In this document: positions 25,071 through 32,842 of the stretch, piece by piece
Position numbering within the stretch: the stretch's first letter is position 1
How the letters are laid out: every line of letters begins with the position of its first letter
Assembly (NCBI RefSeq): GCF_001434815.1
Contig: NZ_AZDU01000006.1
Coordinates: 1-58,279 of the forward strand
Length of the DNA stretch: 58,279 nt
Origin: Lactobacillus equicursoris DSM 19284 = JCM 14600 = CIP 110162
Lineage (GTDB): Bacteria; Bacillota; Bacilli; Lactobacillales; Lactobacillaceae
Reading direction: 5' to 3'
Position numbers and translations under genes: made by a program
The notes under the pieces: generated by a model
Seen by the model: only the letters and a program-made list of their open reading frames with translations
The model's database searches: none
Told to the model about the DNA's origin: nothing

Positions 25071-26909
25071 ATGAACGGATTGTCATTACTCTTAACGACC
25101 TTCCTGGCCCTGGTGATTCCCATCGTCATGGCCCGCTTCAAGGTCACGACCGTGCCAACCGCGGTCGCCGAAATCATTGTCGGCATTATCATGGGCCAAA
25201 GTGCCCTCAACCTAGTTACCATCAACTCCCAGCTAACCTTTTTGTCCAACTTGGGGGTTATCATCTTGATGTTTCTGTCCGGGATGGAAATCGACTTTGA
25301 CTTACTGAAACCCAGCCGGACCAACCGGTCTAGAAAGTCGGAAGCCGGCAAGGAGGTTAAGCCGCTCTTAGTGGCTGGCCTGGCCTTTGTCGGAGTGGCC
25401 GTTTTTGCCGTGGGTCTGGCCTTGATCATGAAGGCGATGGGCCTTTTCAGCGACGTCGCTTTAGCCACCATCATCTTTATGACGGTGGCCCTGGGCGTGG
25501 TCATTGCCACCTTAAAGGAAAAGGAAATCCTCAGCCGGCCGATTGGGCAGACGGTGCTCTTAACCGCGGTTTTAGGTGAAGTAATACCGCTTTTGCTTTT
25601 AACCATTTACTCCTCCATCAATGGCGGGGATGCCAAAAAGCTCTGGCTGATCGTCTTGCTCTTTGCAGCGGCCATTTTCTTATTGAGACGGTTCAAGCAG
25701 CCATACAACTGGTTTAGCCAAGTAACCAAGGCTACCACCCAGCTGGACATTCGGCTGGCCTTTTTCCTGATTTTTGCCTTGGTGACAGTGGCTGAGCAGG
25801 TGGGGGCCGAAAACATCCTTGGGGCCTTCTTGGCCGGGATGGTCATGAAGCTGTTAGAGCCCAGCCAAGCCACGAAAGACAAGCTGACTTCGATTGGCTA
25901 CGGCTTCTTTATCCCCATCTTCTTCATCAAGACTGGGGTCAACCTAAACTTGAAGCTGCTCTTTGCCAATCCCCAGGCCCTGGCTCTTTTGCCGGTCCTG
26001 GTCATCTGCTTCTTCTTGGCCAAGGCCCCAGTTACCCTGGTTTACATGCGCTACTTTAACAAGCGGAATGCCTTTGCGGGCGGCTTTTTAACGGCAACGA
26101 CCATTACCATCGTCTTGCCAACCCTGCAGGTAGCGCGCAAGCTTAAGGCCATCACCAGCACCCAGTCCAGTGCCTTTATCCTGGCGGCGGTTATTGTCTG
26201 CATCGTCTGCCCGATCGTCTTTAACTCGACCTTTAAATTGACGCCAGCTGACAAGATCAAGGAAAAAGTTACGATCCTTGGCCTCAACACTCTGACAACC
26301 ACGGTTTTCCAGGACCTACACGATTCCTGGTACTCAGTGGAGATGCTGACATGCAAGGAAGAAAACTACAATACCTATAAGAGCAAGATCAAGCAGCTGC
26401 AGCTTTTACCAGATGCAAGTCCTGCTACCATCGAAAAAGAGGACGGCTTTGACACGGACATTTTCGTTGCCGCCTACCACGATGACGAGATCAACTATAA
26501 AGCTGCCTTAGCGGCCAAGCGGGCCGGGGTCAAGCGGGTCATTGCCCGCCAGCGCCAGGCCCAGGCCGATGTGGTCGACCAACTGCGGGATGAAGGGATC
26601 GAAGTTTTTGCCTTTAACAACGTCAGAGGCGCCATGCTGAGAGCCCTGATCGAGTCGCCAGCCGTTTACCGGATCATTACCGACACCAACAATGCCCTTT
26701 ACGACGTTGTGGTTAAAAATCCGCTCTATACCGGCCGGATGCTGATGGACTGGGACTTCATCGATGAAATCACTGTTTCGCGGATTCGCCGGGGCAACAA
26801 GTGGATTTCCCCGCACGGGTCCACGGTGATTGAACCGGGCGATGAACTGGTCTTCAGTGGCCCTTGGCGCGATGCTGACCGGATCCACCAGATTTTGAGT
26901 CAGAAGTAA
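25071..26909 (+). CDS. CPA2-family cation:proton antiporter with cytoplasmic RCK-like domains
   Basis: A 612-residue membrane protein. Residues 1-390 hold about 12 hydrophobic segments of the Na+/H+ exchanger (CPA2/KefB) type, including VAEIIVGIIMGQSALNL and GAFLAGMVMKLLEPS. The cytoplasmic C terminus contains a TrkA-N-like domain (about 395-510, without an obvious intact GxGxxG nucleotide loop) and a TrkA-C-like domain (about 530-612, RGNKWISPHGSTVIEPGDEL). It probably exchanges K+ or Na+ for H+ under ligand control. Together with kup it suggests nearby K+/pH homeostasis genes, though each is transcribed separately. Ion specificity is not predictable. Confidence 0.88.
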   Translation: MNGLSLLLTTFLALVIPIVMARFKVTTVPTAVAEIIVGIIMGQSALNLVTINSQLTFLSNLGVIILMFLSGMEIDFDLLKPSRTNRSRKSEAGKEVKPLLVAGLAFVGVAVFAVGLALIMKAMGLFSDVALATIIFMTVALGVVIATLKEKEILSRPIGQTVLLTAVLGEVIPLLLLTIYSSINGGDAKKLWLIVLLFAAAIFLLRRFKQPYNWFSQVTKATTQLDIRLAFFLIFALVTVAEQVGAENILGAFLAGMVMKLLEPSQATKDKLTSIGYGFFIPIFFIKTGVNLNLKLLFANPQALALLPVLVICFFLAKAPVTLVYMRYFNKRNAFAGGFLTATTITIVLPTLQVARKLKAITSTQSSAFILAAVIVCIVCPIVFNSTFKLTPADKIKEKVTILGLNTLTTTVFQDLHDSWYSVEMLTCKEENYNTYKSKIKQLQLLPDASPATIEKEDGFDTDIFVAAYHDDEINYKAALAAKRAGVKRVIARQRQAQADVVDQLRDEGIEVFAFNNVRGAMLRALIESPAVYRIITDTNNALYDVVVKNPLYTGRMLMDWDFIDEITVSRIRRGNKWISPHGSTVIEPGDELVFSGPWRDADRIHQILSQK

Positions 26910-26932
26910 TGTAAAACAAAGCATACTAATCT

Positions 26933-26977
26933 AGTGTTGGATGATTACTCGACGGAGTAGTCGTTCAACACTTTTTC
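26933..26977 (+). terminator. Terminator of the antiporter gene
   Basis: Long imperfect stem AGTGTTG..GATTACTC/GAGTAGTC..CAACACT with a short internal loop, followed by TTTTTC. Confidence 0.85.
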
Positions 26978-27032
26978 TTTTACTATGTAAAGTGGAGATG
27001 AAGCCAATGCCGTGCGCCTTTTGGACACATGA

Positions 27033-27197
27033 TGTCGTAAATGGTTAGTAGATGTTGATGGATATGATTACAACAACTTTGACTTGAATTGGTTGTCAAG
27101 ATGCTCTGGGGGACTTCTGAAGAAACTGGCTGAGAAACCAATTGTTCGTGAGAATGTTGCCAAAGAAGTTAAAAAACAGTTTTTTATAGAACTTTAG
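27033..27197 (+). pseudogene. Possible gene remnant, no start codon
   Basis: A 54-codon open stretch lacks a start codon and ribosome binding site and is preceded by in-frame stops. It reads like protein in part (DVDGYDYNNFDLNWLSR, then a basic helix VRENVAKEVKKQFFIEL) and is more AT-rich than its neighbours. I cannot place it in a family. The rest of 26980-27290 shows no other coding signal. It may be part of the same decayed locus as the histidine-kinase remnant that follows. Confidence 0.25.
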
Positions 27198-27294
27198 ATA
27201 GTCAAGAATTGAAAATATATATGAAATATTTTGCCGAAAAAGTCGCGTGAGTGACGAACAGCTTTTTAGCCAAATTGATGATAGGTGACAAAAT

Positions 27295-27326
27295 AGGGAT
27301 GCAGTCCAATAACGGATTGCATCCCT
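27295..27326 (-). terminator. Hairpin downstream of the histidine-kinase remnant
   Basis: Stem AGGGATGCAGTCC/GGATTGCATCCCT (one G-T pair) with loop AATAAC; on the minus strand it is followed by ATTTTGT. Confidence 0.7.
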
Positions 27327-27395
27327 GTTTCACATGTAAAGCCGTTTCGCCATCTCTGCTGGCAGCCCAGCTAAGCAGAACTTTATCTTTCTAGG

Positions 27396-27806
27396 CTAGC
27401 TCACAAACATAACGGTAAGGGAGAACCAGTTGTTTTTGACGCTCAAGTTTGTGGTGGCGTTGTAACGCTTGGCGATCTGCTCAATGCTCCTCAGGCCGTA
27501 GCCGTGGGGGCGGCTGGTATCTTTCTTGGTGCTTTCTGGCAGGGCACCATTTTCCAGTTTAGGCTGGGCTTCAGTATAGTTGCGGATATTATAGATGACC
27601 AGATTTTCCTTTTGCGTGATCCGCAGATCAATTAGCCGCTTCTCCGGGTCAGGGATCTTGCTGACAGCTTCAATAGCGTTATCCAGACTGTTGCCCAGCA
27701 AGCTGCAGAGGTCCATGGTATCGATTTGGTCCAGCAAGCGGCCGGCGCGTAGTTACCCGCTTGTACCAAGTGGCCAAGAAGATCTATGCCTTTAACTAGG
27801 AAAATA
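27396..27806 (-). pseudogene. Remnant of a GHKL-type (AgrC/ComD-like) sensor histidine kinase
   Basis: The intact part (27737-27396, 113 residues) is only the C-terminal ATPase region: an N-box-like DLCSLLGNSLDNAIEAV and a G-box-like HGYGLRSIEQIAKRYNA, as in GHKL kinases of peptide quorum-sensing systems. Just upstream, a second frame reads KGIDLLGHLVQAGNYA, which fits the end of the dimerisation helix, so a frameshift and an internal deletion separate the pieces. The membrane sensor and phosphorylated His are missing, and no response regulator or pheromone gene is adjacent. Non-functional as a kinase. Confidence 0.8.
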
Positions 27807-27829
27807 GGGGGTTGGAGTTGAGCCAAAAT

Positions 27830-27848
27830 TATGAACCAAAAGTTCATA
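27830..27848. promoter_or_regulatory. Perfect palindrome, possible operator
   Basis: TATGAAC/GTTCATA arms of 7 bp around CAAAA. A related but shorter palindrome occurs at 27953-27966, about 120 bp away. No gene start lies immediately after it. Confidence 0.4.
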
Positions 27849-27907
27849 GGGGAGACACCCCCGTTCACACATCCTAGTTTTGAGATTGATAGTCTCGATG
27901 TGCCTCT

Positions 27908-27936
27908 TGATTGCAGCACACTTAACATAGTACAAT
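27908..27936 (+). promoter_or_regulatory. Candidate promoter of a short transcript
   Basis: TTGATT (27908-27913), exactly 17 bp, TACAAT (27931-27936). A transcript would start near 27943 and meet the terminator at 28019-28044. Confidence 0.45.
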
Positions 27937-27942
27937 ATAGAT

Positions 27943-28044
27943 ACCACGATTATGAACCGGAGTTCACATCTGATGTGCAAGAAATGGTACCAGCTGATTA
28001 CTTGTGCCGAACCGGTTGGGGCGCTTAATAGGCGCTCTTTTTTT
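27943..28044 (+). ncRNA. Candidate short transcript of about 100 nt, function unknown
   Basis: Bounded by the candidate promoter above and a hairpin terminator, GGGCGC/GCGCTC (28019-28024, 28032-28037) followed by seven T. It starts within 11 bp of a GAAC-CGGA-GTTC palindrome. It could be a small RNA, or the message for a 14-residue peptide (ATG at 27984, MVPADYLCRTGWGA) with only a weak ribosome binding site. The 450 bp between 27737 and 28189 hold no other gene. Confidence 0.3.
27954..27965. promoter_or_regulatory. LexA-like palindrome GAAC-N4-GTTC
   Basis: GAACCGGAGTTC inside TGAAC-CGGA-GTTCA matches the core spacing of Gram-positive SOS boxes (CGAAC-N4-GTTCG) but lacks the outer C/G. It lies just downstream of the candidate -10 at 27931-27936, a position where repressor binding would block transcription. 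Confidence 0.3.
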
Positions 28045-28110
28045 ATGCACTTTTTCTGAACCAACTACTCGTTCTTTCTACAAGGAGTCTTTTTCTCTTT
28101 ACATGCGTGC

Positions 28111-28155
28111 TATAATGTAAAGTCTGAGTGTCTAAGTGGGAGCTTCGGCACTTAG
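28111..28155 (+). promoter_or_regulatory. Promoter and leader hairpin of the nuclease operon
   Basis: Extended -10 TGCTATAAT (TATAAT at 28111-28116) with a weak T-rich -35. In the leader, CTAAGTG/CACTTAG (28132-28138, 28149-28155) encloses a GC-TTCG-GC mini-hairpin and sits 20 bp ahead of the ribosome binding site. Confidence 0.6.
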
Positions 28156-28188
28156 CTGTTTAATCGTGTGTTTTTTGAGGAGGAAGAG

Positions 28189-29028
28189 ATGAGGATATTT
28201 ATGGCCGTATTATGGCCCATATTGCTAGTAGCATCTGCTGCTATGGCGACGATCAGCTATCGTAAGAAAAAATCTGGTAAGGCTGATAAAGATTACTATT
28301 CAGTTAGAGGGTGGGGCAGCTTTGCCTTTTTGTCCCTGCTAGGCGTTATGATGAGCTATCTGCCGTTAGAAATTTCAAGTGTAGGCGGATGCCTCTTTAT
28401 TGCCGCTTTTGTTCTGATGTATTTTGCCTACAGTAAAAAAGAACACAAGTTAAAGGTACAAAAGGCAACCGCCTGGTTCTTGCTGGCCCTTTCTTTTGTG
28501 ACTGTCGGTGTTGGCAGCGTAGCAGCGGAAGAATACGGTCCGCGGACCAAAGTCGTGGTTAAGTATACTGGCGCTAAGGAATACCAACGGGTAAAAGAAA
28601 AGAATGCTGCGCTGACTTCTGCCAAAAAGGCCGCCTTGTTGGCCTACGCGCCTCTGGCTAAGAAGGTTAAGAAGCTGGAAGCCCAGGAAAAGGCAGAAAA
28701 AGAAGCAGCCGCAAAGGCTAAGCGGGAACAGGAAAAGCAGGCAGCTGAAGCTAAGAAGGAGGCTGAAGCTGCCCGTAAAGCCGCGGAAAAGCAAGCTGCT
28801 GCCGCATCAAGTGCCAGAGATTCAAACACTGATGACTCAGCTGATACTTCAAGTGACCAGCGCGGTGATATGAACACGGCTGACTCTCAGAAAATTGTTG
28901 GTAATGTCAACTCAAAAATTTATCATGTCCCTGGCCAGGCCGGCTACCGTATGAATTCGTCAAACGCTGTCTACTTCAACAGTGAAGAAGAAGCGCAGAG
29001 AGCAGGTTACCGGAGGGCTAAGAGATAA
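28189..29028 (+). CDS. Membrane protein with helical Ala/Lys/Glu region and C-terminal SKIYHVPG motif
   Basis: A 279-residue protein, starting at the ATG at 28189 because GAGGAGGAAG lies just before it (an in-frame GTG at 28168 would put that signal inside the gene). Three or four hydrophobic segments fill residues 1-110, followed by a long charged helix or coiled coil (about 120-205, KEAAAKAKREQEKQAAEAKK), a polar linker, and a C-terminal motif GNVNSKIYHVPGQ...VYFNSEEEAQRAGYR. Motifs of this kind recur on secreted nucleases and related surface proteins. Its stop overlaps the start of the EndA-like gene, so the two proteins are probably made together; it may anchor or assist the nuclease. Confidence 0.75.
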   Translation: MRIFMAVLWPILLVASAAMATISYRKKKSGKADKDYYSVRGWGSFAFLSLLGVMMSYLPLEISSVGGCLFIAAFVLMYFAYSKKEHKLKVQKATAWFLLALSFVTVGVGSVAAEEYGPRTKVVVKYTGAKEYQRVKEKNAALTSAKKAALLAYAPLAKKVKKLEAQEKAEKEAAAKAKREQEKQAAEAKKEAEAARKAAEKQAAAASSARDSNTDDSADTSSDQRGDMNTADSQKIVGNVNSKIYHVPGQAGYRMNSSNAVYFNSEEEAQRAGYRRAKR

Positions 29029-29903
29029 TGAAAAAGAAAAGAATGATTTTTGCTGCTGGCGCGGTTGCTCTGCTTTTTGCCGTGACATCTACCAAGCCGG
29101 TTGATTCCCAGAATTATCCAAAGATTACTGTTAAGACCAAGCGGGTCAATAAGTATAAAGATAAAATCGAAGACTACGAGTCCGATAATCTTACTTTAAA
29201 AGATGAGACTGATCTTATTAAGGATAAGACTGAGGAAGCTAAGGAAAAGCTGGCCAAAAAGCCGGGTAGTAAGACCAGCCAGACTACGTCCACGAAAGAA
29301 ACGGCTTCTGCTAAGTCAAAGCAAACTGATCTGGCATCCCTGACTTATAGCGGACAACTGTCTACTGAAGTAAATAACAACCAACCAGACTTCAGCCAAA
29401 GTGACCTGTCAACCAGCCGCGGTGCCTGGCAAACCTACGGCAATCTGGACAGCTTGAACCGGGCGACTACGGCCAATGCAATGCTGAATCAGTCCCTAAT
29501 GCCGACTGCTAAAAGAGAACCTCTGCACTGGGATCCAACTGGCTGGCACAACAAGCGGATTTCCAGCGGCTGGCTCTATAACCGGAGTCACTTGATCGGC
29601 TACCAGCTGACTGGACAGAATAACAACCCGAAGAACCTAATTACTGGTACGGAAGAAATGAACGTATCGGGGATGCTGCCATACGAAAATGAAGTAGCTG
29701 ACTATTTGAAGGAATCTTCAAGCAACTACGTCCGCTACCGGGTTAAGCCAATCTTTAAAGGCGATGAGCTTCTGGCCCGCGGCGTTCAAATGGAGGCCAA
29801 GTCTGTTGGCAGCAACGCGGTTTCCTATAACGTCTATGTTTTTAACGTCCAGCCCGGTGTTGTTTTGAACTACAGCGATGGTACCAGCCGGGTACAGAAT
29901 TAA
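29028..29903 (+). CDS. Secreted DNA/RNA non-specific endonuclease (EndA/NucA-like)
   Basis: A 291-residue protein with an N-terminal hydrophobic segment (MKKKRMIFAAGAVALLFAV) acting as signal or anchor, a charged linker (about 30-100) and a beta-beta-alpha-metal nuclease domain. The catalytic region reads NRSHLIGYQLTG, with His188 in the place of the DRGH-type histidine, followed by the Mg2+-ligand region NNPKNLITGTEEMN. It should cut extracellular DNA or RNA for nutrition or during DNA uptake, as EndA does in streptococci. It starts inside the stop of the upstream membrane protein gene (TAATG overlap). Confidence 0.88.
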   Translation: MKKKRMIFAAGAVALLFAVTSTKPVDSQNYPKITVKTKRVNKYKDKIEDYESDNLTLKDETDLIKDKTEEAKEKLAKKPGSKTSQTTSTKETASAKSKQTDLASLTYSGQLSTEVNNNQPDFSQSDLSTSRGAWQTYGNLDSLNRATTANAMLNQSLMPTAKREPLHWDPTGWHNKRISSGWLYNRSHLIGYQLTGQNNNPKNLITGTEEMNVSGMLPYENEVADYLKESSSNYVRYRVKPIFKGDELLARGVQMEAKSVGSNAVSYNVYVFNVQPGVVLNYSDGTSRVQN

Positions 29904-29915
29904 ATAGCATAGAAA

Positions 29916-29973
29916 AAAGTTCTCTGTAACTGTTAGACTTCACTTCTAACAGAGCGGAGAACTTTTATTTTTT
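29916..29973 (+). terminator. Terminator of the nuclease operon
   Basis: Two-step stem: AAAGTTCTC/GAGAACTTT outside and CTGTTAGA/TCTAACAG inside, followed by a T-rich tract. Confidence 0.9.
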
Positions 29974-30024
29974 ATGGGCTTTAATTCCTAGTAAACGATA
30001 TGCCTTACACTAAATAGCATCAGT

Positions 30025-30056
30025 AAGACCCGCACCCAATCACGGATGCGGGTCTT
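30025..30056 (-). terminator. Hairpin downstream of the lic/glycosyltransferase operon
   Basis: Stem AAGACCCGCACCC/GGATGCGGGTCTT with one mismatch-like G-T pairing; the U tract on the minus strand is weak. Confidence 0.65.
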
Positions 30057-30059
30057 CGT

Positions 30060-31241
30060 CTATTTCAGCCACAATTCCTCATATTCCCCGGCGATCGCGG
30101 GCCAGCTGTAGGCCTGGGCGACCCGTCTTTGAGCTGCTTTGCCAAAGTCTTCGACTGCCTGCTGGCTGAAGGATTCAACCTTTTCGATTAACCGCCGCAA
30201 ACTCCCTGGCTCCTTGGTCCAGTAAAGACCAGCCTGCCTGGCGACTTCTTGATTGAAGCCGACGTCGTAAAGCAGGTTCAGCTTGGTGCTGCTGAGACTC
30301 TCCAGAAGTGACGGATTGGTTCCGCCAACTGAGTGCCCATGCAGGTAGGCGTAGGCGTTCTCCCGGATCTTTTTGAGCAAGTCTTGGTTATAAACCGTAC
30401 CCACGAATTTGATCCGGGGATCTGCCTTAAAGTGCAATTTTTCCTCCAGTTTTGCCAAAAAGCGCTCGTTGGCCGTGGTGATAATGGCCAAATCCTTTCG
30501 GCTCTTGCTGGCCATAAATTCCCTAATCATCGTCTCAAAATTATTTTCCGGCACAAATCGGCCCACGATCAAGTGGTAGTTCTTAACCTGTAATTTTTTC
30601 TCCTGCAGCCAGTCAGTAAAAAGCTGGTCGCTGTCGTCTAAGGGACTCGCCGCCAGCTGACTGCCGTAAGCAATAAAGGCAGTCTCTGGCCGGTACTTGC
30701 CGTAATTTCTTAAAATATAGCGCTCAATCTCAATTGAATCGCAGATGACCTGGTCGCTATGCTTAACCATCAGCCTTTCTGATACCTGCCAGTACTTGCG
30801 GACTGGCCAAGGCCACTTGCCTCGCCGCCATTCATGTCCGTCCGGGTTAATGAAGACCTGTCCGCCTAAGCGGTGGATCTGCCTGACGTATGTCTTCATA
30901 AATGGTCCAATCCGGCAGGCCAAGATGTAAAAAATTGGCGCCGCCAAATTATGCCGTTTACAATAAGCAATTCCATAGCGGAGGGCTGCCAGGTCATAAT
31001 AGATCGCCTGAGCTGGGCCCAGCTTTTCCGGTACCCGGATCTTAAAACAATTTGCCCCCCGGTACTTGAAGCGGATCCCGCCGCCTTCCATGGCGCCATC
31101 CCCGTTTTCCTTGCAAGCTACATGGTATTGGATCTTTTCATGATTCGCGTGCTGGTTCAAGAGCTGCTGGACAAAGCTTTCATAGCCCCCGTAAGAAGCT
31201 AGCCCTTTGGAACCGATAATGAATACGTGTCTCTCTTTCAG
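30060..31241 (-). CDS. Rhamnosyltransferase-like glycosyltransferase (DUF1972 plus GT4), CTG start
   Basis: Cytoplasmic glycosyltransferase of 393 residues for the second sugar of a polysaccharide repeat, resembling beta-1,4-rhamnosyltransferases of the Cps2T type. The N-terminal DUF1972 part reads VFIIGSKGLASYGGYESFVQ; the C-terminal GT4 part contains GRFVPENNFETMI and HGHSVGGTNPSLLESLSS. The first ATG/GTG/TTG in frame would delete the nucleotide-fold start, and the coding frame clearly runs upstream of it. The only good start is CTG at 31241, seven bases after AAGGAGG and 12 bp after the preceding stop codon. A CTG start is rare; it may be real or a mutated TTG/ATG. Confidence 0.85.
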   Translation of the reverse strand: MKERHVFIIGSKGLASYGGYESFVQQLLNQHANHEKIQYHVACKENGDGAMEGGGIRFKYRGANCFKIRVPEKLGPAQAIYYDLAALRYGIAYCKRHNLAAPIFYILACRIGPFMKTYVRQIHRLGGQVFINPDGHEWRRGKWPWPVRKYWQVSERLMVKHSDQVICDSIEIERYILRNYGKYRPETAFIAYGSQLAASPLDDSDQLFTDWLQEKKLQVKNYHLIVGRFVPENNFETMIREFMASKSRKDLAIITTANERFLAKLEEKLHFKADPRIKFVGTVYNQDLLKKIRENAYAYLHGHSVGGTNPSLLESLSSTKLNLLYDVGFNQEVARQAGLYWTKEPGSLRRLIEKVESFSQQAVEDFGKAAQRRVAQAYSWPAIAGEYEELWLK

Positions 31242-31253
31242 AAAAATTCCTCC

Positions 31254-31889
31254 TTACATCCCAGTTGGCCTAAAGATCAGGCCAATCGTTTTAACCATCA
31301 ACCGCAAATCTAGCCACAGGGACCGCTGGTTGATATACTTGATATCTAATTGCACCATCTGGTCAAAATCTCCATCGTTCCGGCACTCCACCTGCCAAAG
31401 GCCCGAGCAGCCCGGCTTGACCAATAATCTCTGCCAATCATAGTCGCTGTACTGCCTGGCTTCTTCCGGTAGGGGTGGCCTGGGCCCAATCAAGGCCATC
31501 TCGCCCCTCAGCACATTGACCAGCTGGGGCAGTTCATCCAGGCTGTAGCGCCGAATCATCTTCCCAATCTTGGTTATCCGGGGGTCGTCTTTGATCTTAA
31601 ACATGGCACCCGCAATCTCATTTTTCTCCAGTAAATCTTTCTTCATTTGGTCCGCCCCCTCGATCATGGAGCGGAACTTCCAGATTTTAAAAGTCCACCC
31701 CCCTTGGCCCAGCCGGGTCTGCGAGTAAAAAATGGGCCCGCCGTCTTCTAATTTTATTTTTACTGCCAAATATAAAAAGAGGGGAGAGAAGAGGGCTAAT
31801 CCCAGGCTGCTCAGGCCCAAATCCAGCACCCGGCTGCTTGCCCGGTAGACCGGGTTCCCTCTTACTTTTTGGTAATTGATTTTTTCCAT
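31254..31889 (-). CDS. Priming sugar-phosphate transferase of polysaccharide synthesis
   Basis: Polyisoprenyl-phosphate hexose-1-phosphate transferase, 211 residues, which starts each repeat unit by moving a sugar phosphate onto undecaprenyl phosphate in the membrane. One hydrophobic segment (LGLSSLGLALFSPLFLYLAV) is followed by the family core: GGPIFYSQTRLGQ, FKIWKFRSM, the catalytic-region RRYSLDELPQL, and LIGPRPPLPEE. It matches the short form with only the catalytic domain. Its ATG overlaps the end of the upstream licB-like gene, with GAGGTGA as ribosome binding site. Galactose versus glucose specificity cannot be told. Confidence 0.95.
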   Translation of the reverse strand: MEKINYQKVRGNPVYRASSRVLDLGLSSLGLALFSPLFLYLAVKIKLEDGGPIFYSQTRLGQGGWTFKIWKFRSMIEGADQMKKDLLEKNEIAGAMFKIKDDPRITKIGKMIRRYSLDELPQLVNVLRGEMALIGPRPPLPEEARQYSDYDWQRLLVKPGCSGLWQVECRNDGDFDQMVQLDIKYINQRSLWLDLRLMVKTIGLIFRPTGM

Positions 31890-32824
31890 CAGTTATCACC
31901 TCGCTTAAACAAAGCCCGCCAGTCCGCCGCCGTCAAAATACTGCCGGCAAAAACCAGGCAGGCAAAAAAGATGGTCTGCCAGTTGACCAGGTCCCAGCCA
32001 CCCGCCAGGACTGTAAAGAGAAAGGCCCAGGCCGCGTAGGTCACGTTCAAGGCCATCGCCTTGCTGGGACCCACTTGCTCAATAGCCTTGTAGTAACAGA
32101 AGTAAGAAGCCGTGGCCAGTCCGCTGGCGCCGACAAGTAACAGGCCCAGCTTGCTTGGCCCCTTAGTGACTATCTCGCCTAAAAAGCCGCCTGCCTGCAA
32201 AGCTGTAACCAACAGCATCCCCGAAACAGCCGCTGCCGCGGTCTGCCTGATCTGCAGGGCCTGCCTGGTCTTGATCCCGCCCTTAAAGGACTTGGCCAAA
32301 ATCACTGCTTCCAAGCCCCAGCCGCCGGCGCACATGATCGCGCAGGCCAGGCCTAAGATCAGCTTGTCGCCTGTCAGCTGCCCGCTGTAACTCAAGCCAT
32401 AAACTCCGGCCAAACTTGCCAAAAGGCAGAGCCAGCGAAAGAGCGACAATTTCTCACCCAAGATCAAGTAGGCCAAGACGGCCCCGACGGCTGGGAAGAT
32501 GGCGCAGGCCACGGCCCCAAGGGCTGGTCCCATGAACTTGACGGCTAAAACATAGCCGCTCATCCCGACTGGACCGCCCACCGCCGCGGCTAACACAATC
32601 CACCAATAGTCCTTGCGCCACTTTTTCCAGGTAGAAGCCTGCCCTGCCACTAGCCTTTGCCCCCACAGCCAGAAGCAGGAGAGGGAGTCGTGGAAAAAAG
32701 CGCAGACAAAGGGGGCTAAAAAGGCAGCCTCCAGGTCCCGGTTGAAAAGGGGGACAGTCACCGCCCTGCTTAAGAGCAGGGTTGCCGCCGCCCAAGTGAT
32801 GCCAGCCATAATTCCCGCTAACAT
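31889..32824 (-). CDS. licB: LicB-like EamA/DMT-family transporter, probable choline permease
   Basis: A 311-residue membrane protein with ten hydrophobic segments in two EamA halves, each ending in a typical loop (for example AVGAVLAYLILGEKLSLF). EamA proteins next to licA and licC are the LicB choline importers of Haemophilus and pneumococcus, and here the gene lies between licC and the priming transferase. GGAAGG precedes the ATG. Its likely role is choline uptake for phosphocholine decoration. By sequence alone it could be any DMT permease; the name rests on context. Confidence 0.72.
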   Translation of the reverse strand: MLAGIMAGITWAAATLLLSRAVTVPLFNRDLEAAFLAPFVCAFFHDSLSCFWLWGQRLVAGQASTWKKWRKDYWWIVLAAAVGGPVGMSGYVLAVKFMGPALGAVACAIFPAVGAVLAYLILGEKLSLFRWLCLLASLAGVYGLSYSGQLTGDKLILGLACAIMCAGGWGLEAVILAKSFKGGIKTRQALQIRQTAAAAVSGMLLVTALQAGGFLGEIVTKGPSKLGLLLVGASGLATASYFCYYKAIEQVGPSKAMALNVTYAAWAFLFTVLAGGWDLVNWQTIFFACLVFAGSILTAADWRALFKRGDN

Positions 32825-32842
32825 AATCGCCTTCCTTCCTAT

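Noticed and set aside
27831-28028. A 65-residue ORF across the palindromes
   Set aside because: No ribosome binding site, and the candidate promoter and operator lie inside it. Its composition does not look like a protein.
27792-28064. A 90-residue minus-strand ORF in the same intergenic region
   Set aside because: It overlaps the terminator and candidate promoter of the opposite strand and has no start signal; it does not continue the kinase remnant in sequence style.
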